Assembly (NCBI GenBank): GCA_026391835.1
Contig: JAPLDF010000077.1
Location: forward strand, 1 to 64,000
From: Bacteroidota bacterium
GTDB lineage: Bacteria; Bacteroidota; Bacteroidia; Bacteroidales; FEN-979
DNA: 64,000 bases
Direction of reading: 5' to 3'
This document shows positions 32,662-40,706 of the stretch, in pieces. Both the position numbers and the translations under genes were made by a program. Every line of letters begins with the position of its first letter. Positions within the stretch are counted from its first letter, which is position 1. The notes beneath the pieces are model-generated. The model had not been told where the DNA came from. It searched no databases and saw only the letters and a program-made list of their open reading frames with translations.

Positions 32662-33924
32662 TCATTCATAACGTAATGCGTCGATGGGTTTCACCGAAAC
32701 TGCTCTCCGTGCAGGGATCATCCCGGCCAGGGCACCGCAAAACACCAGGATCGAGAGTGCCGTGACGGCAACAGAAAAGTCAATCCCGGGATGTACAAAC
32801 ATCTCTGTGTTCGCGCCGGATGAATCGAGCAGAAAGTTGATCAGTTCAAGCAAACCCACACCGATCACAAGACCAAAATAACCCGCAAAAGTAGTAAGCA
32901 CAACCGATTCCATGATGATCTGGCTGATCACCTTCCAGGGTGTCGCACCCAGAGCCCGCTGGATGCCGATTTCGCGCGTTCGCTCCCTGACCACCACGAG
33001 CATGATGTTACTGACGCCAATCACGCCGGCAAGCAAGGTGCCTGTGCCGACGATCCATACCAGGAAACGAATACCGAAGAACAACCCCTGCATCTGGTCG
33101 TACTCTTTTTTCAGGTTGAAATGGCCGACCGCGGCGTCATCCGCAGGTGCTACCGAATGCCGCTGCTTCAGCAACCGGATGGTTTTCTCTTCCACGACCG
33201 AAACAGGAATGTCATCCTGCGAGGTGATGGAAAAGAAACCGACCGCATTGCCATAGTTGTACGTTTGCTGCAGTGTGGTGAAGGGAATGTAAATATTGTT
33301 GTTCTCCTGGTCGGCCTGTTCCCCGTTTCTTTTGGACTTAAAAATCCCAACCACCTGGAAATAGACACCACGGATCTGGATATATTGGGAAATGGGGTTT
33401 TCATCTTTTTTAAAGAGGATCTCAACAACACGGGTGCCAACCACGGCTATCTTCCGTTTATCTTTGATATCCAGGTCGTTGATGAACCGGCCTTTGATGA
33501 AATTCAAGGGGTCAATCTTGTTGAATGCCGGGTAATCGCCCATGATGTTGAATATTCCCGATTTCAATCCCCTGATCACATTGTTGGTTTCCATGTATCC
33601 TCCTGCCTGCATGCGCGGGGCAAGATATTTTATTTCAGGAACCGAGTGCTGGATGGCGACCACATCTTCATTGTCAAAATTGTACCGCCGTCCCCTTGGG
33701 AACCCTTTGTACGGGATGGTGGTTTGCTGTGTCCATATGAAAACACTGTTGGTTGCCATGTCCCCGAAATTCTGGGTAACACCGCGCTGCAAACCATTGC
33801 CGGAGCCCAGCATGATCACAAGCATGAAGATGCCCCAGAAAACCCCAAAGGCAGTAAGAAATGTCCTGAGTTTATTCTTGCTCAGCACATGATAGATCTC
33901 CTGCCAGCGATCAAGATCGAACAT
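32662..33924 (-). CDS. MacB-type ABC permease (second copy)
   Basis: A 420-residue permease with the MacB topology: one N-terminal membrane segment (KLRTFLTAFGVFWGIFMLVIMLGSGNGL), a large periplasmic domain (about 45-280), and three C-terminal segments in the FtsX domain, including GVSNIMLVVVRERTREIGIQRALGATPW, the coupling region to the ATPase. It ends with RRAVSVKPIDALRYE. The gene sits 99 bases downstream of a related permease gene (34024). No ATPase domain is fused, so it uses the ATPase encoded at 35397. Confidence 0.92.
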   Translation of the reverse strand: MFDLDRWQEIYHVLSKNKLRTFLTAFGVFWGIFMLVIMLGSGNGLQRGVTQNFGDMATNSVFIWTQQTTIPYKGFPRGRRYNFDNEDVVAIQHSVPEIKYLAPRMQAGGYMETNNVIRGLKSGIFNIMGDYPAFNKIDPLNFIKGRFINDLDIKDKRKIAVVGTRVVEILFKKDENPISQYIQIRGVYFQVVGIFKSKRNGEQADQENNNIYIPFTTLQQTYNYGNAVGFFSITSQDDIPVSVVEEKTIRLLKQRHSVAPADDAAVGHFNLKKEYDQMQGLFFGIRFLVWIVGTGTLLAGVIGVSNIMLVVVRERTREIGIQRALGATPWKVISQIIMESVVLTTFAGYFGLVIGVGLLELINFLLDSSGANTEMFVHPGIDFSVAVTALSILVFCGALAGMIPARRAVSVKPIDALRYE

Positions 33925-33930
33925 GGAAAA

Positions 33931-33979
33931 AGTGTTAAGTGTTAAGTGTTAAGTGTTAAGTGTTAAGTGTTAAGTGTTG
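33931..33979. repeat. GTGTTAA heptamer array
   Basis: Six perfect GTGTTAA units and one degenerate unit lie directly upstream of the permease start codon (ATG ends at 33924). The unit length of seven matches the arrays elsewhere in the window, but the sequence differs. Confidence 0.85.
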
Positions 33980-34023
33980 GTTCGATATTCGGCATTCAAT
34001 GTTCATTATTCATTATTCTTTTT

Positions 34024-35262
34024 TTATTCGTCTCTAAGTGCTTCCACCGGGTTCACCTTTGCTGCTTTCATGGCCGGGAAAAATCCGGCAATGGCACCGG
34101 CCAGGATGAGCAGGATGGTCGCCATCACCGCAACCGAGAAGTCGGCTTCAGGGTTCCTGAAAAATTCGGAAGGAGGCATGTTTTTTGAAACCAGTTCAAG
34201 CAGCCCAACGCCGAGCACCAGCCCGATATAGCCGGCAAACGAAGTGATTACTACCGCTTCCTGCATGATCAGTGCAACAATTGACCACGGGGTCGCCCCC
34301 AGCGATTTCCTGATCCCGATCTCCTTGGTGCGTTCCTTTACCACGATCATCATGATGTTGCTTACCCCGACGATGCCTGCAATGATCGTTCCGATGCCGA
34401 TGATCCAGATGAACAGCCTGATACCTGCAAACAGCGCCTTGAACCTCCGCACATCCTCGTTCTTGTTCCAGACGTTGATGGCACGATTGTCGTCGATATC
34501 GAACGTATGCATTTTCGAGAGCACGGCTTTGGATTTTTTTATCATAAGATCGGCTTCCTGCACCGAAGCCTGCCCGGTGGTAAAAGAGATCTGGTTGATC
34601 ACATTTTCTCCCTGGAAAACACGCTGGGCGGTGGATATCGGGATGTAAACCCGCTTCTGCTCGTCGTCATTCCGGCTGTAATCCCTGAAAACACCGACAA
34701 CCTGGAACAGAACCCCGTTTATTTTAACATACTTGCCCATGGCAACCGTATCGGTTCCCTTGAACAGCGTTGATTTTACTTTCTCCCCGATAATGGCCAC
34801 TTTTCTGAATTCCCTGATGTCGATCGTGTTGAGAAACCGTCCCTGGATAATGTCGACTTCCTTGATAAATCCGTAATCAGGGTGACATGGTGATAAAAAG
34901 AAGGAACCATACTCATTCTTATAGGACACAAGTTTGTTCCCCAGGAACAACCTGGCCGAAATGTGGTCATACCCGTCGACAGTGGTTTTGATGGATTTAT
35001 AATCTTCATTGGTGAATTTGATCTGCCTGCCGGTTTTCAAACCCTTGTATTTAAGGCTGGTCTGGCCGCTGCTGATCCACACCCCGTTGGTAGCGCCGCC
35101 TTTAAATTGTTCCTTTACGCCATTTTCAAGGCCCGAGCCGGAACCAAGCAAAAGGATCAGCATGAAGATTCCCCAGGCAACACTAAACCCGGTGAGGAAC
35201 GTACGCAGTTTGTTCTTCTGGATCGTACTGTAAATCTCCTGCCATTTATCTATTTCGAACAT
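34024..35262 (-). CDS. MacB-type ABC permease (first copy)
   Basis: A 412-residue permease of the same architecture as the downstream copy: N-terminal KLRTFLTGFSVAWGIFMLILLLGSGSGLENGV, a periplasmic domain, then GVSNIMMIVVKERTKEIGIRKSLGATPW and the final KAAKVNPVEALRDE. The two permeases are paralogues, with the strongest likeness at both ends, and are suited to form a heterodimer with a shared ATPase. Confidence 0.92.
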   Translation of the reverse strand: MFEIDKWQEIYSTIQKNKLRTFLTGFSVAWGIFMLILLLGSGSGLENGVKEQFKGGATNGVWISSGQTSLKYKGLKTGRQIKFTNEDYKSIKTTVDGYDHISARLFLGNKLVSYKNEYGSFFLSPCHPDYGFIKEVDIIQGRFLNTIDIREFRKVAIIGEKVKSTLFKGTDTVAMGKYVKINGVLFQVVGVFRDYSRNDDEQKRVYIPISTAQRVFQGENVINQISFTTGQASVQEADLMIKKSKAVLSKMHTFDIDDNRAINVWNKNEDVRRFKALFAGIRLFIWIIGIGTIIAGIVGVSNIMMIVVKERTKEIGIRKSLGATPWSIVALIMQEAVVITSFAGYIGLVLGVGLLELVSKNMPPSEFFRNPEADFSVAVMATILLILAGAIAGFFPAMKAAKVNPVEALRDE

Positions 35263-35276
35263 TCGATTGGGTTATA

Positions 35277-35336
35277 GGTGACAAGGGAACAGGGTAAAAG
35301 GTAACAAGGTGACAGGGTAACAGGGTGACAGGGTGA
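35277..35336. repeat. Degenerate GGTAACA/GGTGACA array
   Basis: About seven units of seven to eight bases (GGTAACA, GGTGACA, GGGTAACA) directly upstream of the first permease start codon. Confidence 0.75.
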
Positions 35337-35396
35337 TATGGACCATTGAATCATTATGCATTTCCTTTTTTGCATTTTGTAATTTGCTTTTTTCTC

Positions 35397-36071
35397 TTAA
35401 TTACTCACAATCTCTGTAATGTTCCCGTCGGTGATCCTGATCGTTTTTCTTGTCCGCATGGCAATATCATGTTCATGGGTAACGATGATCACGGTAATGC
35501 CGGTGGCATTTACTTCCTGGAGAATATCCATCACTTCAAGCGAAGTTGCCGAATCCAGCGCTCCGGTTGGTTCATCGGCCAGGATCACCTTGGGTTTCCC
35601 GATGAGCGCCCGGGCAATGGCAACCCGTTGTTTCTGGCCGCCCGAAAGTTCATTAGGAAGATGATGGGCCCAGTCTTTCAATCCCATGCGATCGAGGTAC
35701 TCCATGGCGACGATGTTTCGCTTTTTGCGGGGCACATCCTGGTAATAGAGGGGCAATGCCACATTTTCCAGGGCGTTTTTAAAAGAGACCAGGTTGAACG
35801 ACTGAAAAACAAACCCAAGCATTTTGTTTCTCAGCTGTGCTGCTTTTCGTTCACTTAACCTGTTTATTTTCAGTCCGTTCAGTAAATATTCGCCCGAATC
35901 ATAATTGTCGAGGATCCCGAGAATATTCAGCAGGGTCGATTTGCCCGATCCCGAGGCCCCCATGATGGAGATCATCTCCCCGGCGCCTATCTCCAAATCG
36001 ATTCCCTTTAAAACGTGCAAACTGTTTTGTCCGGTTACATAAGATTTATGAATCTGGCTAATCTTTATCAT
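35397..36071 (-). CDS. ABC transporter ATPase (MacB/LolD type)
   Basis: A 224-residue ATPase with Walker A GASGSGKSTLLNI, the LolD/MacB-like LGFVFQSFNLV, signature NELSGGQKQRVAIARAL, Walker B VILADEPTGALD and switch His in IIVTHEHDIA. It is the first gene of the efflux operon in transcription order (35397-36071, then 34024-35262, 32662-33924, 31400-32503). The substrate is unknown; the family handles macrolides, peptides, lipoproteins and siderophores. Confidence 0.94.
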   Translation of the reverse strand: MIKISQIHKSYVTGQNSLHVLKGIDLEIGAGEMISIMGASGSGKSTLLNILGILDNYDSGEYLLNGLKINRLSERKAAQLRNKMLGFVFQSFNLVSFKNALENVALPLYYQDVPRKKRNIVAMEYLDRMGLKDWAHHLPNELSGGQKQRVAIARALIGKPKVILADEPTGALDSATSLEVMDILQEVNATGITVIIVTHEHDIAMRTRKTIRITDGNITEIVSN

Positions 36072-36243
36072 ATGTTATATATATTCAAGGCAAATTTGAT
36101 TATTATTCCATTGTCACTGAAATAAAATCGATATCTGTCACCCGGCACCCGCTGAATTGGTTATTTTTCCGGATATCATGGTGAATAGATGCAAAAAAGA
36201 GAAAAAGGTTACAAGATTTCAGATTTTTTTTAAATCTTTCCGA

Positions 36244-36251
36244 TAACTTTG
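36244..36251 (+). promoter_or_regulatory. TAnnTTTG promoter of the M3 peptidase gene
   Basis: TAACTTTG; it rules out the in-frame ATG at 36249, which lies inside the box, in favour of 36279. Confidence 0.65.
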
Positions 36252-36278
36252 CAATCCCTATTCTCTAAAACCAATATC

Positions 36279-38387
36279 ATGAAAATTCAATCAATAACGT
36301 TACTTGCCATGGGCTTGTTGCTTTTCTCCGGATTCAACCCTGAAAAAAAGAGGGATAATCCATTTTTTACCGAATACAAGACACCGTTCCAGGTGCCACC
36401 GTTCGATAAAATTGACACAGCAGATTACATGCCCGCCTTCATGGAAGGGATCAGGCAGCATAACGCCGAGATTGATGCCATTGTAGGCAATCCGGCTCAA
36501 CCCGATTTTGCAAATACAATCCTTGCTTACGATAAATCAGGCAAGCTGCTTACGAAGGTGAGCAAGGTTTTTTATAACCTGAATGAGGCGGAAACCAATA
36601 AACAGTTGCAGGCAATAGCCCGCCAGCTCAGCCCGGTCATGTCGAAACACGGGGATGATATCGCGTTGAATGAAAAACTCTTTGCCAGGATCAAGTTGGT
36701 ATATGAAAAACGGAAAGCGATGAAACTGGACGACCAGCAATTGCGGGTTGTTGAAAAATATTTTCGTGATTTTGAACGCCAGGGGGCCAATTTGTCACCT
36801 GAGAAAAAAGATAAGCTTAGAAAGCTTAATGAAGATCTTTCGATGCTTGCCCTCACCTTCGGAGAAAACCTGCTTGCCGAAACCAATGAAAATTTCAAAC
36901 TGGTGATCACCGATAAAAAAGACCTGGAAGGTTTGCCGCAGGGTGTTGTCGACGGCGCTGCCGAGACCGCAAAGGAGAAGGGGATTACAGGCAGCTGGGT
37001 GTTTACATTGTCGAAACCCAGCATGATCCCGTTCCTCCAGTATGCCAAAAACCGCGAACTGCGTGAACAGATCTACCGGGGATATTTTATGCGTGGGAAC
37101 AACGGCAATAAAAACGACAATAAGGAGACCATCTCCAAAATTGTAAAACTCCGCGTTGAGAAAGCAAAATTGCTTGGATTTGACAGCTATGCCGCCTATA
37201 TTGTAGATGAAAACATGGCGAAAACACCGGCGAAAGTGGATGATTTTCTTGCAAAGCTCTGGACAGCAGCGCTGCCGGTGGCCAAGAAAGAGGTTGTTGA
37301 GATGCAGAAGATCATCGACCGTGAAGGAGGCAAATTCAAACTGCAGCCATGGGATTGGTGGTATTATGCCGAAATCATCCATAAGGAAAAATACAGCCTG
37401 GATGAAAATGAGCTGAAACCTTACTTCAGCCTTTCCAATGTCAGGGATGGTATGTTCCTGGTTGCAAATAAGTTGTATGGAATATCATTTACAAAACGAA
37501 CTGACCTGCCAGTATTTCAGAAAGATGTGGAAACCTATGAGGTGAAGGAAGCCGACGGGCGCCATCTGGGCGTGCTGTACCTCGATTATTATCCCCGCGA
37601 CGGCAAGCGTGGCGGAGCCTGGTGTACCGATTTCCAGGCTTCAGGCTGGGAGAACGGGAAAAAAATTGACCCAATCGTATCAGTCACCTGTAATTTCACA
37701 AAACCCACAGCCGATACCCCTTCATTGCTGAGCTGGGATGAAACCACGACGCTTTTTCATGAATTTGGACATGCTCTGCATGGATTGTTCACCGAGGGAA
37801 AGTATACCCGCACGGCCGGAAATGTTCCGCAGGATTATGTCGAAATGCCATCCCAGATAAACGAAAACTGGGCCGGGGAACCGAAAGTGCTGAAAGCCTA
37901 TGCAAAACATTATAAAACGGGGGCGCCCATTCCGGATGACCTGATTGCCAAAATTCAAAACAGTGCGTTGTTCAACCAGGGATTTGAAACGATCGAATAT
38001 CTTGCAGCCTCGATCCTGGATATGGATTACCACGAAATAACTGACGTTAAGGATGTGGATGTGTTGAAATTTGAGAGCGATGCCATGAATAAGATCGGCC
38101 TGATCTCTGAAATCATTCCCCGGTACAGGACGACCTATTTTGCACATATTTTTGGCGGTGGATATGCTGCGGGCTATTATGTATACATCTGGGCGGCGGT
38201 GTTGGATGCCGACGCATTTGATGCGTTCAAATCATCCGGCGATATCTACAACCAGGCCCTGGCAGCGAAATTCAGGAAATATTGCCTTGCCGAATCCGGC
38301 GATGATGAGGGCATGACGCAATACCGTAAATTCAGGGGGCAGGAGCCGTCCATTGATCCGTTGCTGAAACGGCGTGGTTTAAAATAA
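36279..38387 (+). CDS. M3 family metallopeptidase (peptidyl-dipeptidase type)
   Basis: A 702-residue zinc peptidase with an N-terminal signal-like segment (MKIQSITLLAMGLLLFSGF). The zinc site is LFHEFGHALHGLF (HExxH) with the third ligand Glu in the following helix (YVEMPSQINENW). C-terminal YFAHIFGGGYAAGYYVYIWAAVLDADAF is the substrate-binding segment of the Dcp/oligopeptidase A family. Size matches E. coli Dcp plus a signal. Export suggests a periplasmic role in breaking down peptides. Start 36279 is chosen from the promoter position. Confidence 0.93.
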   Translation: MKIQSITLLAMGLLLFSGFNPEKKRDNPFFTEYKTPFQVPPFDKIDTADYMPAFMEGIRQHNAEIDAIVGNPAQPDFANTILAYDKSGKLLTKVSKVFYNLNEAETNKQLQAIARQLSPVMSKHGDDIALNEKLFARIKLVYEKRKAMKLDDQQLRVVEKYFRDFERQGANLSPEKKDKLRKLNEDLSMLALTFGENLLAETNENFKLVITDKKDLEGLPQGVVDGAAETAKEKGITGSWVFTLSKPSMIPFLQYAKNRELREQIYRGYFMRGNNGNKNDNKETISKIVKLRVEKAKLLGFDSYAAYIVDENMAKTPAKVDDFLAKLWTAALPVAKKEVVEMQKIIDREGGKFKLQPWDWWYYAEIIHKEKYSLDENELKPYFSLSNVRDGMFLVANKLYGISFTKRTDLPVFQKDVETYEVKEADGRHLGVLYLDYYPRDGKRGGAWCTDFQASGWENGKKIDPIVSVTCNFTKPTADTPSLLSWDETTTLFHEFGHALHGLFTEGKYTRTAGNVPQDYVEMPSQINENWAGEPKVLKAYAKHYKTGAPIPDDLIAKIQNSALFNQGFETIEYLAASILDMDYHEITDVKDVDVLKFESDAMNKIGLISEIIPRYRTTYFAHIFGGGYAAGYYVYIWAAVLDADAFDAFKSSGDIYNQALAAKFRKYCLAESGDDEGMTQYRKFRGQEPSIDPLLKRRGLK

Positions 38388-38398
38388 ACCGGATATCT

Positions 38399-38734
38399 GT
38401 GAGAAAGCTCCATGTGCTGTGGACCACCGGCGAAAAAGAGGTGGCAATGAAGGTCATTTTTCCGTACCTGGTCAATGCAAAAGCAAATGGCTGGTGGGAT
38501 GAGATCAACCTGATCATATGGGGGCCTTCGGCAAAATTGACGGCAGGAGACCCGGATATGCATCGCCACCTACAGGATGTTTTTGACAGCGGGATCACGG
38601 TTGAAGCCTGCCAGGCATGCACGGATGCCTACCTGGTGACGCAAACACTCATCAGCCTTGGCATAACAGTGAGGTATATGGGAGGTCCGTTTACGGAATA
38701 TCTTGAAAGCGAAGCCAGGGTGATTACCTTTTAG
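38399..38734 (+). CDS. DsrE family protein
   Basis: A 111-residue protein, GTG start. RKLHVLWTTGEKEVAMKVIFPYLVNAKANGWWDEINLIIWGPSAKLTA and the later ITVEACQACTDAYLVTQTLISLGITVRYMGGPFTEYL fit the DsrE/YchN-like fold. The two cysteines in CQACTDA sit where sulfur-relay proteins have theirs. It may act in sulfur transfer or redox, but most family members lack an assigned role. It follows the M3 peptidase gene by 11 bases and precedes a lipoprotein gene. Confidence 0.85.
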   Translation: MRKLHVLWTTGEKEVAMKVIFPYLVNAKANGWWDEINLIIWGPSAKLTAGDPDMHRHLQDVFDSGITVEACQACTDAYLVTQTLISLGITVRYMGGPFTEYLESEARVITF

Positions 38735-38785
38735 GGCAAAATGCCGGGCAGTTGCCATTTCATCCGTTCTAATTCATGATGTCCT

Positions 38786-39250
38786 ATGAAAACAATATTT
38801 GCGATGCTGGCGATCCTCATGCTGACGGGATGTTGCAGCGAATCGAAAAATGATGCATCAGTGCTGATCGCGACCGACAAAGCTTTCAGCAACATGAGTG
38901 TCGAAAAAGGGTTGAATGCCGCGTTCATTTTTTACGCAGCCGACAGTGTGGTGAAATTGAGGGACGGGGCATTTCCGATCATGGGAAAAAGCGAAATGGC
39001 CCGGGTTTACCTCGCTAGGCCTGATACCGGGATGGTCCTTAAATGGAGAGTTGTAAAAGCAGAGATCAGCCGGTCAAATGACCTCGGGTATACTTTTGGC
39101 GAGTGGGAGCTTTACCTGAAAGCCGGCGACACCACTTTATTCGGAAACTATGTATCGGTGTGGAAAAAGCAAACTGACGGAACCTGGAAATACGTGCTGG
39201 ACGCAGGCAGTAATACACCAGAACTTTCTTCGACCAAACGCCTTCCATGA
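38786..39250 (+). CDS. NTF2-like (DUF4440-type) lipoprotein
   Basis: A 154-residue lipoprotein: signal MKTIFAMLAILMLTGCCSES with lipobox LTGC (Cys16). The mature domain (about 30-150) follows the SnoaL/DUF4440 pattern: LIATDKAFSNMSVEKGLNAAFIFYAADSVVKLRDGAFPIMGKSEM, then SNDLGYTFGEWELY and YVSVWKKQTDGTWKYVLDAGSN. The family is a small cone-shaped fold that binds ligands; no catalytic residues can be assigned. The stop overlaps nhaA (ATGA). Confidence 0.85.
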   Translation: MKTIFAMLAILMLTGCCSESKNDASVLIATDKAFSNMSVEKGLNAAFIFYAADSVVKLRDGAFPIMGKSEMARVYLARPDTGMVLKWRVVKAEISRSNDLGYTFGEWELYLKAGDTTLFGNYVSVWKKQTDGTWKYVLDAGSNTPELSSTKRLP

Positions 39251-40398
39251 GGTTGACACGACAATTTGTTGATTTCTTTAACAGCGAGAAAGCGGGTGGG
39301 CTGATCCTCATCGTCTGCACTGTTGTTTCATTGCTGGCAGCGAACTCCTCCGTTGGGGCGGGGTATCTTGAGCTATGGAATCATCCGGCCGGAGGCCATT
39401 CGGTGCAGCACTGGATCAACGACGGGCTGATGACGATTTTTTTCCTGTTGATCGGGCTCGAACTTGAACGGGAAATCTATGCCGGGGAACTTTCAGATTT
39501 CAGGAATGCAACGTTGCCGATGGTCGCAGCGGCAGGAGGGATGCTTGTACCCGCCGGTCTCTATCTTTTATTCAATTTTAACACCGCCACCCAGTCGGGT
39601 GCCGGAATCCCGATGGCGACCGATATTGCGTTTGCAATCGGGATATTGTCGCTGCTTGGCAGCCGGGTGCCGGCGTCACTGAAGGTATTCCTGACGGCCC
39701 TGGCTGTAATAGATGACCTTGGTGCCATCCTGATCATTGCCTTTTTTTACACATCCACCCTTGTGTTGTCGAATATCATGATCGCGCTGGGCATTTTTGG
39801 TGTGCTCCTGATCTTAAACCGGCTGAAAATCCACACGATTTTCCCATACCTGGTAGGGGGGGGCTTCATGTGGTATTTCATGGAGCATTCCGGTATTCAT
39901 GCCACGATCACCGGGGTATTGCTCGCGTTCGCAATTCCATTCGGCGACGGAGGAGAAAGATCGCCTTCCTCCAGGCTTCAGCACTTTTTGCATCGGCCTG
40001 TTGCCTTTATCATTTTACCTTTGTTTGCACTGGCAAATACGGGAATTTTTCTTGGCAGCAACTGGATGCACAGTATAGGGGATCCCTCCAGCATCGGAAT
40101 TTTTGCAGGGCTTCTGTTCGGCAAACCGCTTGGTATTTTATTGTTTTCAATGGCAGGCGCCGGTTTGGGAATATGCTCGCTGCCTTCTGACCTTACATGG
40201 AAGGACATTGCGGGTGTGGGTTTCCTTGGAGGCATCGGGTTTACCATGTCCATCTTTATTACGCTCCTTGCATATGAGCATACAGCCTTGATCGACAGTT
40301 CCAAGATTGCTGTGCTGATGGCCTCTACGGTTGCAGGGATCGTCGGATTTTTGTGGTTGAGGAAGACATTGGCGAAAAGAATGACAAGTGACAAGTGA
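39247..40398 (+). CDS. nhaA: Na+/H+ antiporter NhaA
   Basis: A 383-residue inner membrane antiporter. Family motifs are INDGLMTIFFLLIGLELEREIYAGEL, the discontinuous-helix region GAGIPMATDIAFAIGILSLLG with the active-site Asp (DIAFA), ALAVIDDLGAILIIAFFY (second Asp pair), and LGIGFTMSIF-like GGIGFTMSIFITLLAY. Full length with 12 segments. The last codons (TSDK, stop) come from a TGACAAG heptamer array that overlaps the 3' end. Confidence 0.96.
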   Translation: MRLTRQFVDFFNSEKAGGLILIVCTVVSLLAANSSVGAGYLELWNHPAGGHSVQHWINDGLMTIFFLLIGLELEREIYAGELSDFRNATLPMVAAAGGMLVPAGLYLLFNFNTATQSGAGIPMATDIAFAIGILSLLGSRVPASLKVFLTALAVIDDLGAILIIAFFYTSTLVLSNIMIALGIFGVLLILNRLKIHTIFPYLVGGGFMWYFMEHSGIHATITGVLLAFAIPFGDGGERSPSSRLQHFLHRPVAFIILPLFALANTGIFLGSNWMHSIGDPSSIGIFAGLLFGKPLGILLFSMAGAGLGICSLPSDLTWKDIAGVGFLGGIGFTMSIFITLLAYEHTALIDSSKIAVLMASTVAGIVGFLWLRKTLAKRMTSDK

Positions 40399-40409
40399 CA
40401 AGTGACAAG
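40382..40409. repeat. TGACAAG heptamer array overlapping the nhaA 3' end
   Basis: Four perfect units. The nhaA stop codon (40396-40398) lies inside the third unit, so the repeat has grown into or created the end of the coding region. Confidence 0.85.
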
Positions 40410-40706
40410 GAAAACATGATAAAACACCCGGGTCATGTTGGTTCTGATTATCCGTATTGAAAAAATACCCGTAGTTTAAATTCAATATAAATTGTAACCT
40501 GTAAAATTTGGACGGTTATTTTTCATATATTTACCCCCTTATAATCCGTATTGATGCAAATTTTGTTCGTTTTTGAGATAACTATAGCAAGTAACATGAG
40601 CATAACTTCTTACGATCATGCCGTTTCATACCAGCGAGAACTCAAACTAACCATATTCCCCCCGAAAAATTATTCTTTGTAACCAAACACATCAAAACAA
40701 ATAGCT
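40410..40706. other. Leader region of the giant protein gene
   Basis: About 300 AT-rich bases without a gene. No exact TAnnTTTG box is seen; the nearest are TAAAATTTG (40501-40509, one base too long) and TATTCTTTG (40671-40679). No clear hairpin. Confidence 0.3.

Noticed and set aside
33931-33979. CRISPR array
   Set aside because: The unit is seven bases with no spacers; it is a simple tandem repeat. The same holds for the other heptamer arrays.
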